A DNA stretch of 64,000 nucleotides from Frigoribacterium sp. PhB116 (GTDB taxonomy: Bacteria > Actinomycetota > Actinomycetes > Actinomycetales > Microbacteriaceae): NCBI RefSeq assembly GCF_004364285.1, contig NZ_SOBE01000004.1, positions 1 to 64,000 of the forward strand, read 5' to 3'. A program made the position numbers and the translations under genes. Shown piece after piece: positions 1 to 7,675 of this stretch (the stretch's first letter is position 1; every line of letters begins with the position of its first letter). The notes under the pieces are model-generated. The model did no database searches. It was not told the DNA's origin and saw nothing but the letters and a program-made list of their open reading frames with translations.

Positions 1-91
1 TCGAGGAGCAGGCGGCGAGGCTGAAGATGAGGGCGCCGGAGGCGACGATGCCGAAGGCGGACTTGGTGATGGTCTTGCGTGAGATGTTCAC
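1..91 (-). CDS. lipoprotein, N-terminal part only
   Basis: Only the first 30 codons are inside the window; the rest lies beyond base 1. The GTG start at 91 follows a clear AAGGAG ribosome site (5-base spacing after GAATC). The peptide begins VNISRKTITKSAFGIVASGA and continues to a lipobox ending L-A-A-C, so the mature protein should be lipid-anchored on the outside of the membrane. Such N-termini are typical of ABC-transporter solute-binding proteins, but nothing of the mature domain is visible, so no function is assigned. Confidence 0.75.
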   Translation of the reverse strand, partial: MNISRKTITKSAFGIVASGALIFSLAACSS

Positions 92-171
92 GATGATTCT
101 CCTTGTCTGTGGTTCCCGGTGGGGAGTTGACAGGGGTTCGCCACCCTCGCGCAGAACGACTGGTCCCGTTA

Positions 172-1959
172 TCAGTCCGTGACCTTCGAGTCCCGAACGG
201 GTCTGCCAGGGCTGCCGCGGCGCCCCCTCCGGCCCGGTCGCGTGCCTGCGGGCTCGTGCGGCACTCGCCCCCTCAGCCGGATCGCGATCTCGGAGGCGTC
301 GAGATCCGCCAGGGACTCGGCCAGCACCTCGGCGTCGACCGTTCCCGCGTCGCGGGCGTCGAGCAGCGCGGTCCGCTGGGCGGCCAGCACCGCCAGGGTG
401 TGCTGGACGGCGGCGTCGATGCGGGCACGCCGCGCGTCGTCGTCCAGGTCGGCAGCGGCAGCGGCGGCAGCGGTGTCCCGCACCACCTCGCCGCCCGGCA
501 CCGCGGCAGCCGTGTCGCGGAGCAGCACCACGAGGCGGCGCCGTTCCGCCTCCGTCTGCCGGTGTGCCGCCTCCTCGTCGACGGGTGCCGCGATGCGACG
601 CAGCAGCGGCCCGATCGTGCCGCCCTGCACCAGCAGCGACAGCGCGGCCACCGCGTACGCGATCAGCACGAGCACGGGACGCTGCGGGGTGTCGTCGGGC
701 AGCGTCTGTGCGGCCGCGACCGTCACCGCGCCGCGCATGCCGGCCCAGACCACAGCGGTGCCGTCCCGCCAGCCGAGGGGCTGCGCGAGGAAGTACTCGA
801 TGTCGGCGAGCCCCTGCGTGACCCGTCTGGCGAACTGGTCGAGGGCCCGGGGCGACGGCGTCCGTCGGCCGCGGTTCATCTCCGTGAACGATTCGTGCGT
901 CCCCTCGCTCGTCGAGATGCGCTGATGCATGTCGGCGACGCGGGGACGCATCGCCTCGGCGTGCCGGGCCCGCGCCGAGAGCACCCTCAGCAGCGGCGCC
1001 ACGTAGGCGGCGCGCACGAGCACCGTCAGCACGAGCGCCCCTACGGCGATGAGGAGGGCCGGGGCGAGGCCGGCGTGGTCCTGCTCGACGGCGATCACGA
1101 TCGACCGGATCTGCAGCCCCATCGTGAGGAATACCGCGCCCTCGAGCACGAGCTCGACGGTGCGCCAGTTCTGCCCGTCCGACAGGCGCGACTGGGGCGA
1201 CAGCTCGCGCGGCGCCCGGATGCCGGTCACGAGCCCGGCGACGACGGCCGCGACCAGGCCCGATGCGCCTACGACACCGGCCGGCACGGACGCGAGGAAC
1301 GGCACCGCGAACGAGATGACCGTGTTGACGGTCGGGTCGGTGAGCCGACGCCGCACGGCCAGGTTCACGGCCCCGACGACCAGCCCGATCACGACCGCCA
1401 CGACGACCGAGTACGCGAAGGAGCCGAGGGCGCCCCAGAACGAGAAGGAGGCGGCGGTCGCCACGATCGCCGTCCGCAGCAGCACGAGGGCGGTCGCGTC
1501 GTTGAGCAGGCTCTCGCCGTCGAGCATGGCGACGACCCATCGCGACACCGAGGTCTGCTTGACGATCGACGTCGCGACGGCGTCGGTGGGGCTGACGATC
1601 GCGCCGAGGGCGACGCCCCACGCGAAGCCGAGATCGGGCAGCACCAGCGAGAAGAACAGGCCGAGCAAGAGCGAGCTGGCGACGACGAGCAGCACCGACA
1701 GCCCGCTGATCGCGCCGAACTCGCGTCGGAAGTTCATCGCCGGCATCGACACCGCCGACGAGTAGAGCAGGGGCGGCAGCACCCCCGCCAGGATCAGCTC
1801 GGGATCGATCTCGACCGAGCCGAGCGCCGGCAGGAAGCTGGCGCCCACCCCCACGGCGACGAGGAGGAGCGGCGAGGCCACGCCGAGGCGCGGGCCGACG
1901 ACCGTGGAGGCCGCGATCACCACGAGGCCGGCCACGAGGAAGAGGAGGGTCTCGGTCAC
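172..1959 (-). CDS. CPA1-family Na+(K+)/H+ antiporter
   Basis: This 595-residue integral membrane protein should exchange Na+ or K+ for protons in pH and salt homeostasis. About 12 hydrophobic segments fill the first ~430 residues. The family ion-binding motif is present as GESLLNDATALVL, and a second family motif, GMRGAVTVAAAQTLP, comes after a polar insert. The last ~110 residues are hydrophilic, Ala/Arg rich and probably cytoplasmic. The GTG start (VTETLLFLVAGL) places the first membrane helix at the N-terminus; the open frame continues upstream but there it reads as an Arg-rich shadow of the GH13 gene. Cation specificity cannot be read from sequence. Confidence 0.9.
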   Translation of the reverse strand: MTETLLFLVAGLVVIAASTVVGPRLGVASPLLLVAVGVGASFLPALGSVEIDPELILAGVLPPLLYSSAVSMPAMNFRREFGAISGLSVLLVVASSLLLGLFFSLVLPDLGFAWGVALGAIVSPTDAVATSIVKQTSVSRWVVAMLDGESLLNDATALVLLRTAIVATAASFSFWGALGSFAYSVVVAVVIGLVVGAVNLAVRRRLTDPTVNTVISFAVPFLASVPAGVVGASGLVAAVVAGLVTGIRAPRELSPQSRLSDGQNWRTVELVLEGAVFLTMGLQIRSIVIAVEQDHAGLAPALLIAVGALVLTVLVRAAYVAPLLRVLSARARHAEAMRPRVADMHQRISTSEGTHESFTEMNRGRRTPSPRALDQFARRVTQGLADIEYFLAQPLGWRDGTAVVWAGMRGAVTVAAAQTLPDDTPQRPVLVLIAYAVAALSLLVQGGTIGPLLRRIAAPVDEEAAHRQTEAERRRLVVLLRDTAAAVPGGEVVRDTAAAAAAADLDDDARRARIDAAVQHTLAVLAAQRTALLDARDAGTVDAEVLAESLADLDASEIAIRLRGRVPHEPAGTRPGRRGRRGSPGRPVRDSKVTD

Positions 1960-2002
1960 GGCACGAGTGTGGCACGGGCGCCGTCCGCCGCAGGTTCTGT
2001 CG

Positions 2003-2074
2003 TCGAGGGCGGGTGTTCCGGGCCGAGGGCGGGTCGCAGGGGACCCGCCCTCGGCCCGGAATGCCCGCCCTCGA
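2003..2074 (-). terminator. long hairpin after the GH13 gene
   Basis: Two 33-base arms (2003-2035 and 2042-2074) match at 31 of 33 positions around a 6-base loop. They lie between the stop of the GH13 gene (2106) and the start of the antiporter. I read it as a terminator-like RNA hairpin; there is no T-tract, as is usual in high-GC actinomycetes. Confidence 0.65.
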
Positions 2075-2105
2075 GAGGCTCTTCGGGCGTCGACGGGGAC
2101 GGCGC

Positions 2106-3545
2106 TCAGGCTCGGGGCGCGACGACCGCCCAGCCGTGCGCACCGACGACGAGCACGTCGCCGTCGAGGCCGGCGTCGCGTCCCGCGACCCAGCCGTCGG
2201 CGGCGGGCGCGGGGTCCGCGACGCGGAGGGGCTCGTCGCCGAGGTTGAGCGCGACGAGCAGCAGCTCGTCCGCCCCGTCGGCCCCGGCCGCGGCCCCGCG
2301 CACCTCGAGCACGAGCGTCTCGTTCGTCACCGAGACCGTGCGCGTGCGCGCCCCGTGCAGCCACGGGTGACGACGACGGACGCCGACCATCTCCTGGTGG
2401 AGGGCCAGGACGGCCGGGTCGGCGCCGGCCACGAGGGACACGGCGTCGGCACCGGCGTCGGTGCCGACGGCGTCGTCGCCCGACCAGCGAGGGAACGCGG
2501 GACGGATCGCGTCGTCGCCGCCGACCCGCTCCTCCTTGACGGCCCGCAGCCCGAGCTCGTCGCCGTAGTAGACGGACGGCACGCCGCCCAGGGTGAACAG
2601 CAGCACGACGGCGTGCGCGTGGTGCCGCTCGTCGTCGATCTGGCTGGCGATGCGGGTGACGTCGTGGTTGCCGACGAACGTCAGCGGCGCGAACTCGTCG
2701 AGGAACTCGTCGTGCCGCGTCAGCGCCCAGGCGAGCTCGTGCAGGTTGACGTCCTGGATGCCGTGCCAGGTGCCCTGCCAGAGCTCGTACTGGGTGACGC
2801 TGTCGAGGCCTCCGTCGCGGACGGCCGCCGCGTAGTCGCCGTGCAGCACCTCGCCGACCACCCAGACGTCGGGGTGGCTCTCGCGCAGGGGAGGCAGCAC
2901 CTCGGCCCAGAACGACGACGGCACCGAGTAGGCGGCGTCGAGGCGCCAGGCGTCGGCGCCGCGGTCGGCCCAGTGCACGATCACCTCTGAGACGAGGCGG
3001 ACCACCTCGGGCGACGAGTGGTCGAGTGCGATCAGTCCGCCGTGCCCCTCGAAGGTCGCCAGCTCGCCGTGCTCGTCGCGACGGAACAGGGCGGCGGCCG
3101 GCGAGGACGAGTCGGCCCGCGCCTCCTGCAGGGCCGGGAACTCGGGGCCGACGTGGTTGAAGACGCCGTCGAGCATCACCCGCACGCCCTTGGAGTGAGC
3201 GGCGTCGATGAGCGTGACGAGGTCGTCGTCGGTGCCGAGGCGCGGGTCGACGCGGAGCCAGTCGATCGTGTCGTAGCCGTGCGTCGACGACGCGAAGACG
3301 GGGCCGAGCGCGAGCCCGTTCGCACCGAGCGCGAGCAGGTGGTCGAGCCACGGCACGAGGTCGAGGAGGCGCGGCTGCGGCGAGCGGTCCGCCCCGGTCG
3401 TGTCGGCCCCGCCGAACCCGAGCGGGTAGACGTGCCACCAGATGACGTGCTCGGTCCAGGCACGCTCGGGGGCGGTCGGGGTGCGGGCGTCGGTGCTGGT
3501 GCTGGTGCTGGTGCTGCCGGGGGTGGCCGGGGTGCTGTGCTGCAT
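2106..3545 (-). CDS. GH13 alpha-amylase family enzyme
   Basis: This predicted alpha-glucan or alpha-glucoside active hydrolase or transferase shows the four GH13 signature regions in order: DGVFNHVGPEF, GADAWRLDAAYS (nucleophile Asp in RLD), VVGEVLHGDY (acid/base Glu) and FVGNHDVTRI (transition-state Asp). There is no signal peptide, so it should be cytoplasmic; the N-terminus is a Ser/Thr-rich stretch. At 479 residues it is short for the family, with a small C-terminal beta domain. The ATG at 3545 is used; a GTG three codons upstream (3554) is equally possible, and neither has a good ribosome site. Substrate is not determined. It stands alone, followed by a long hairpin. Confidence 0.85.
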   Translation of the reverse strand: MQHSTPATPGSTSTSTSTDARTPTAPERAWTEHVIWWHVYPLGFGGADTTGADRSPQPRLLDLVPWLDHLLALGANGLALGPVFASSTHGYDTIDWLRVDPRLGTDDDLVTLIDAAHSKGVRVMLDGVFNHVGPEFPALQEARADSSSPAAALFRRDEHGELATFEGHGGLIALDHSSPEVVRLVSEVIVHWADRGADAWRLDAAYSVPSSFWAEVLPPLRESHPDVWVVGEVLHGDYAAAVRDGGLDSVTQYELWQGTWHGIQDVNLHELAWALTRHDEFLDEFAPLTFVGNHDVTRIASQIDDERHHAHAVVLLFTLGGVPSVYYGDELGLRAVKEERVGGDDAIRPAFPRWSGDDAVGTDAGADAVSLVAGADPAVLALHQEMVGVRRRHPWLHGARTRTVSVTNETLVLEVRGAAAGADGADELLLVALNLGDEPLRVADPAPAADGWVAGRDAGLDGDVLVVGAHGWAVVAPRA

Positions 3546-3642
3546 GCGGGCCACGGTAGCGGCGGGCGCGCGGGCCGGTCCGCCTGCACGTCGTCACGCG
3601 CGCTGCGCGGCTGCGCCTGCGCGGCCCGAGGGCGGTCGCGCC

Positions 3643-4827
3643 TCAGTCCGCGTCGATCTCGACCGGGTCGCTGAGGTCGAGCGACCAGACGGCGACGCCG
3701 GCGAGGCCCAGCCCGCGGGCGAGCTGGACGCGCGTGTCGAGCGAGCGCGAGTCCGACCACCACATCACCGCGCCGTCGGCGAGGGTCGCGGTCTGCTCCG
3801 CGGCCGTGGAGTCCCAGCGGGCGCTGCCGCCGGCGTCCTCGACGCGGTCGCGCGCCTCCTCGTCGGACACCTGCCCGGCGGGCTCGTCGCCGCCCCAGCG
3901 GTAGCCGTAGCCCGCGACGCCGAGCACGACCTGGTCGGTCGGCGCGAGCGCGGTGAGGGCGGCGAGCGAGTCGATCGTCCAGCCGAGGGAGCCGACGGGG
4001 CCCGGGTCGTCGGGCTCCCACGGTCCGTGCTGGTCGTAGGCCATCAGCGTGAGGTGGTCGAGGGACGCCGCCAACACCGGCACGTCGTAGCCGAGGTCGC
4101 CGTAGCCCTCGACCGTCGTCGAGGCCTGCAGCGCGACGTCCAGCCGCACGTCGGGGCCGACGGCTGCACGCAGCTCCGAGGCGAAGGCGGTCAGCCCGGC
4201 GGAGTCGCCGGCCGTGAGGCCCTCGAGGTCGACCATGAGCGAGTCCCAGCCGCCCGTCGACACGCGCGAGGCCAGGTCGGCCGCGACCGCGGACCGGTTC
4301 GCCGGGCTCGACAGCAGAGCGCTCGCGACCGGCTCGCTGAAGTCACCGATCCGGTCGTCGTAGTTGCTCACGAGCAGCTGCGCCTGCAGTCCCCTGGCGT
4401 GGGCCGCGTCCCGTTGGGCCTCGGCGTCGAGCGACGGGCTGCTCACGCTGGCCCCGTCGGCGGCCACGAGCACGCCGTCGACCCCGACCACGTCGAGGGA
4501 GGCGGCGCTCGCGTCGACGAGGTCGGGGTCGGAGCCCTCGAGCACGAAGCCCGTGACGTCGAGGGCAGGGGCAGTGGCGGCGTCGGCGGGGGTGGCGTCA
4601 GCAGGGACGGCGTCGGCGGGGGCGGCGTCGTCCGATGCCGCGGCGTCGTCGAGCGTCGCCCCGGACGAGGAGGCGGCCGGGGCGTCCGGCGACGAGGCGC
4701 CAGTGGTCGACGTGCACCCGCTCAGCGCCAGGGCGAGCAGGGCCAGGGCCGCGATGGGGGCGACGGCCACGACGGGACGCGACCCGCCCGCGCGGACGGA
4801 GCGGGAGCGGCCGGACGTCGGTGTCAT
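3643..4827 (-). CDS. GH18-like lipoprotein
   Basis: This 394-residue exported lipoprotein has a signal peptide (ALLALALSGC, lipobox Cys near residue 38), then an Ala/Pro/Asp-rich linker with ADA(V/T)PADA repeats, then a (beta/alpha)8 domain of the GH18 type. The GH18 catalytic strand appears as WDSLMVDLEG, ending in the expected D-x-E, and the later barrel motif LMAYDQHGPW is also present. The closest relatives by feel are the spore-germination/YaaH-type GH18 proteins that bind or cut peptidoglycan or chitin-like glycans. ATG 4827 is chosen because it gives a clean lipoprotein signal; the open frame runs further upstream but without signal logic. Substrate is unknown. Confidence 0.8.
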   Translation of the reverse strand: MTPTSGRSRSVRAGGSRPVVAVAPIAALALLALALSGCTSTTGASSPDAPAASSSGATLDDAAASDDAAPADAVPADATPADAATAPALDVTGFVLEGSDPDLVDASAASLDVVGVDGVLVAADGASVSSPSLDAEAQRDAAHARGLQAQLLVSNYDDRIGDFSEPVASALLSSPANRSAVAADLASRVSTGGWDSLMVDLEGLTAGDSAGLTAFASELRAAVGPDVRLDVALQASTTVEGYGDLGYDVPVLAASLDHLTLMAYDQHGPWEPDDPGPVGSLGWTIDSLAALTALAPTDQVVLGVAGYGYRWGGDEPAGQVSDEEARDRVEDAGGSARWDSTAAEQTATLADGAVMWWSDSRSLDTRVQLARGLGLAGVAVWSLDLSDPVEIDAD

Positions 4828-4875
4828 GGACGGATCGTACGACGACTCGCGACCGATGCGAACTCCCGCTGCAGG

Positions 4876-5079
4876 ATGACTCAGCGCTCCGGCGACGTGT
4901 ACGACTGCACGGACCGTCTCGGCGGGACCGTCTGCCAGTCCACCCGCACCGAGGAGCAGTACGGGACGGACTTCACGCAGACCGTGCTCGTCCGCGACGA
5001 CGTCGTCGTCACGGTGCGCCAGTCGAACTGCCCCACGAACGACTTGCTCGGCTCGATCGTCACCCGCATCTGCGGCTGA
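4876..5079 (+). pseudogene. C-terminal fragment of a lipoprotein family
   Basis: This 67-codon frame lies in the gap between the divergent GH18 gene and the response regulator. Its last ~55 residues align with the C-terminus of the 232-residue lipoprotein at 30748-31446: both have Cys-x3/4-GG-x2-CQ, then EQY, then V-R-(G/D)-D-(L/V) and the strongly matching (C/V)PTNDL(L/I)GS block. The signal peptide and first ~170 residues are absent, and upstream sequence is occupied by the GH18 start. It is therefore most likely a decayed copy truncated at its 5' end. An ATG at 4876 exists, so expression as a small protein cannot be excluded. Confidence 0.55.
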
Positions 5080-5204
5080 CGCCCGACCTCGCGCACGTGC
5101 TCGTGCGCGGTGCCGGGAACGACGTGACGCTGCGAGGGAGTGGGAAGCTGCGGGACACCCCGGACGCGTCACATCGCTTTCGCCTCAGGGCAGGTCAGAC
5201 GCGG

Positions 5205-5242
5205 CCGCCGGGGCGGGCGGTCGTGACGGCCCGCCCCCGACG
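5205..5242 (-). terminator. GC hairpin after the two-component operon
   Basis: Arms 5205-5218 and 5229-5242 pair at 12 of 14 positions around a 10-base loop, 41 bases past the stop of the response regulator gene. This is a terminator-like position. Confidence 0.5.
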
Positions 5243-5282
5243 AACTCGCCCGTCGTGCGTTGTCGCCGGGGCAGGCGCAGGC

Positions 5283-6020
5283 TCAGCGCAGCAGCCCCGA
5301 GCGCCAGGCCCAGACCACGGTCTGCAGCCGGTCGCGCGTGTCGAGCTTCGTCATGACCCGGGTCAGGTGCGACTTGACCGTGCTGGTCTCGATCACGAGG
5401 CGTGCACCGATCTCGTCGTTCGACAGGCCCTCGCCCAGCAGCCGGACGATCTCCTGCTCGCGCGGCGTCAGCACGTCGACCGAGGCCCCGGACGAGGAGG
5501 CGGCCCGCCGTCTCGTGAACTCCGCGATGACCCGGCGGGTGGTCGCGCCGTCGATCGCGGCGCGCCCCGACGCCAGAGCGCGGACGGCGGCGACGAACTC
5601 GTCGGGCTCCGCGTCCTTGAGGACGAACCCGCTCGCCCCCGCCTCGAGGGCGCCGAAGACGTACTCGTCGAGGTCGAAGGTCGTCGCGACGAGCACGGCC
5701 GGGCCGCGGCGGGCGTCGCCGGGCGTGGCTGGCTCCGCCTGCGGGTCGCCGGGCACCGCGACCGAGGAGGCCTGCCGGTCGCCGCCCGGAGGTGCGCCCG
5801 GGGCTGCGCCCGTGATCGACCGCGTCGCCTCGATGCCGTCGCCGCCGGGCATCCGGACGTCCATCACGACGACGTCGGGCCGGGTGCGCCGCACGACCTC
5901 GACGCCCTCGCGGCCGCCGGATGCCTCGCCGACGACCTCGATCCCTCCGGCGGTCTCGAGCACGATGCGGAACCCGGCCCGCACGATCGACTGGTCGTCG
6001 ACGAGCACGACCCGGATCAC
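5283..6020 (-). CDS. NarL/LuxR-type response regulator
   Basis: This is the output half of a two-component system. The receiver domain has the acidic pair D8-D9, phospho-acceptor D54 (VVMDVRMPGGDG), T113 and the conserved Lys in GFVLKDAEP. The C-terminal LuxR-type helix-turn-helix reads LTPREQEIVRLLGEGLSNDE and on to TVKSHLTRVMTKL. The GTG start overlaps the kinase stop in GTGA. Odd: residues ~70-107, between helix 3 and strand 4 of the receiver, are a Pro/Gly/Ala-rich insertion of roughly 38 residues that NarL relatives normally lack. It presumably controls genes for envelope stress or drug response, given the serine hydrolase in the operon; that is inference. Confidence 0.92.
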   Translation of the reverse strand: MIRVVLVDDQSIVRAGFRIVLETAGGIEVVGEASGGREGVEVVRRTRPDVVVMDVRMPGGDGIEATRSITGAAPGAPPGGDRQASSVAVPGDPQAEPATPGDARRGPAVLVATTFDLDEYVFGALEAGASGFVLKDAEPDEFVAAVRALASGRAAIDGATTRRVIAEFTRRRAASSSGASVDVLTPREQEIVRLLGEGLSNDEIGARLVIETSTVKSHLTRVMTKLDTRDRLQTVVWAWRSGLLR

Positions 6021-7675
6021 GAGACGGCCCCGTCGGCGGCGTCGGTCCCGTCGCGCCCGTCGGCGGCGCCGGGCTCCGTCTCGACGGGCAGCTCGAGCCG
6101 CACGCGCCAGGTGCGGGCGCCGACCGCGTCGGCCCCGCCTGTGGCAGCGGCCCAGGCGTCCGCGTCCCCGGCCCCTCGGCCGTCGACCGGTCGCGTCTCG
6201 GCCGCCCCCGTCTGGGCCGGACCCGTCTGGGCCGGCCCCGTCTGGGCCGGACCCCTCTCGGCCGGCCCCGTCCCGACGACGCCCGCCTCGAGCAGCCCGC
6301 CCACGAGGGCCGCGCGCTCGCGCATCCCGACCAGCCCGTACCCTGCCGGAGCAGAGCTCGCGGGCCCCCGGGGCACCGCGTTCTCGACGACGACGACGAG
6401 CCGCCCCTGCCGCACCGTCGTGGTCAGCAGGACGCCGGCGCCGGGGGCGTGCCTGCGGGCGTTGGCCAGCGCCTCCTGCACGGTTCGGTAGGCCGTGACG
6501 TCGGCGAGCGGGGCGAGCGTGGGCAGCTCGCTCTCGACTCGCTCGTCGACGACGGTGCCGGCCGCACGGGCCGCGGCGACGAGCCCGCCGACGTCGCGCA
6601 GCCCGGGCACCGGAGCGGTGCCGGTGGCGTCGTCGCCGGTCTCGCGCAGGATCCCCACGATCGACCGCAGCGAGTCGAGCGTCTCGCGCCCCTGCGACCG
6701 GACGCTGCGGAGCGACTCCTTCGCGCGCTCGGGGTCGACGTCGACGAGGCGCTCGGCGGCGCCCGCCTGCACGACGAGGCCGGTGAGGTGGTGCGCCGCG
6801 ATGTCGTGCAGTTCGCGGGCCATGCGGGTGCGCTCGGCGGCGACGGCCGACCGGGTCAGCGTCTCGTGGTGCTCGACCGACTCGGCGGCGCGCGCCCGGC
6901 TGTCGCTCTCGTGCCGACGCCGCAGCGCGACCCACGAGCCGACGGAGGCGCTGATCCCGTTCACGAGGACGGCCGTCGCGACCAGCGCGAGCGCCTCGAC
7001 CAGCACGGACGAGCCGGAGGCGCCGACGCCGCCGAGCCCGCTGATGCCCGCGCCTGCCCCGAGCGCCTGCTTGACGACCGCGGTCGCGCCGACCACAGCG
7101 CCGACCGTCTCGACGCCGACGGCGAGGAGCACGACGGTGACCGCCCGACGCGTCGGCAGCAGCGAGCCGACGGTGTACGCGGCGACGACCGGCGCGGCCG
7201 TCCAGATCGCCAGGCCGGTGGGCAGCACGGCCAGCAGACCTGCCTGCACCACGCTGATCGTCAGCAGGGTCGCCACCGGCCAGCGGCGCCGGAGCGCGAG
7301 CGGCAGGCACTGGACGACGGCGAGCACGAGGACGACGGTGATCTGCGCCGCCGGGATGCTGCGCGACGCACCGAGGAACTCGCCCGCGCCCAGGAGCGAG
7401 GCGAGCAGCGCGACGGTCACCAGCGTCCACAGCGCGGCGAGGACGACGTCTCGTCCGGCCGCCGTGCGCACCCCGACTCGAGCCAGGAGGCGCCGCGCCG
7501 CCGCGAAGCCGGGCCCCGTCCCCTCGTGCGTTGCCGCACCTGCGGCATCAGCACGGCCGGAGACGGCGGCGACGCCTGCGAGAGCAGAGCGGGAGGAGGA
7601 GGTGGTCACGTCCCGAGCATGCCAGGTGCCGTCGACCTCGTGGTCGCGGGGCGCACCTCCCTGTGGACGACGCAT
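6017..7675 (-). CDS. sensor histidine kinase (HisKA_3 type)
   Basis: This 552-residue membrane sensor partners the regulator that follows. About five hydrophobic helices lie in the first half (residues ~55-270), with no obvious extracellular sensing domain. Next comes the HisKA_3 dimerisation and phosphorylation segment RMARELHDIAAHHLTGL (phospho-His in ELHD), then a HATPase domain with N-box TVQEALANARRHAP and G-box GYGLVGMRERAALVGG. After the G-box comes a low-complexity insert built from Gln-Thr-Gly-Pro-Ala repeats (15-base DNA repeats, 6210-6269) before the last strand of the fold. The ATG at 7675 shares one base with the upstream stop (TGATG); a later GTG (VTTSSS) is an alternative start. 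Confidence 0.92.
   Translation of the reverse strand: MRRPQGGAPRDHEVDGTWHARDVTTSSSRSALAGVAAVSGRADAAGAATHEGTGPGFAAARRLLARVGVRTAAGRDVVLAALWTLVTVALLASLLGAGEFLGASRSIPAAQITVVLVLAVVQCLPLALRRRWPVATLLTISVVQAGLLAVLPTGLAIWTAAPVVAAYTVGSLLPTRRAVTVVLLAVGVETVGAVVGATAVVKQALGAGAGISGLGGVGASGSSVLVEALALVATAVLVNGISASVGSWVALRRRHESDSRARAAESVEHHETLTRSAVAAERTRMARELHDIAAHHLTGLVVQAGAAERLVDVDPERAKESLRSVRSQGRETLDSLRSIVGILRETGDDATGTAPVPGLRDVGGLVAAARAAGTVVDERVESELPTLAPLADVTAYRTVQEALANARRHAPGAGVLLTTTVRQGRLVVVVENAVPRGPASSAPAGYGLVGMRERAALVGGLLEAGVVGTGPAERGPAQTGPAQTGPAQTGAAETRPVDGRGAGDADAWAAATGGADAVGARTWRVRLELPVETEPGAADGRDGTDAADGAVS
6210..6269. repeat. 15-bp tandem repeat in the kinase gene
   Basis: Four consecutive 15-base units (three of the form GTCTGGGCCGGMCCC and one diverged) lie at 6210-6224, 6225-6239, 6240-6254 and 6255-6269. 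Being in frame, they add or remove five residues (Q-T-G-P-A) per unit, so copy number can change without a frameshift. Confidence 0.85.

Noticed and set aside
103-2370. Very long open frames opposite to real genes (for example 755, 618 and 1040 codons)
   Set aside because: High-GC DNA lacks stop codons in shadow frames. Composition (Arg, Gly, His, Asp rich) and poor third-position pattern show they are not genes; likewise for the frames opposite sbcC, recQ and the nucleotidase.
172-3597. One 1141-codon open frame joining antiporter and upstream sequence
   Set aside because: The upstream part is an Arg/Ala-rich reading of the GH13 gene in another frame; the antiporter starts at GTG 1959 with its own membrane helix.
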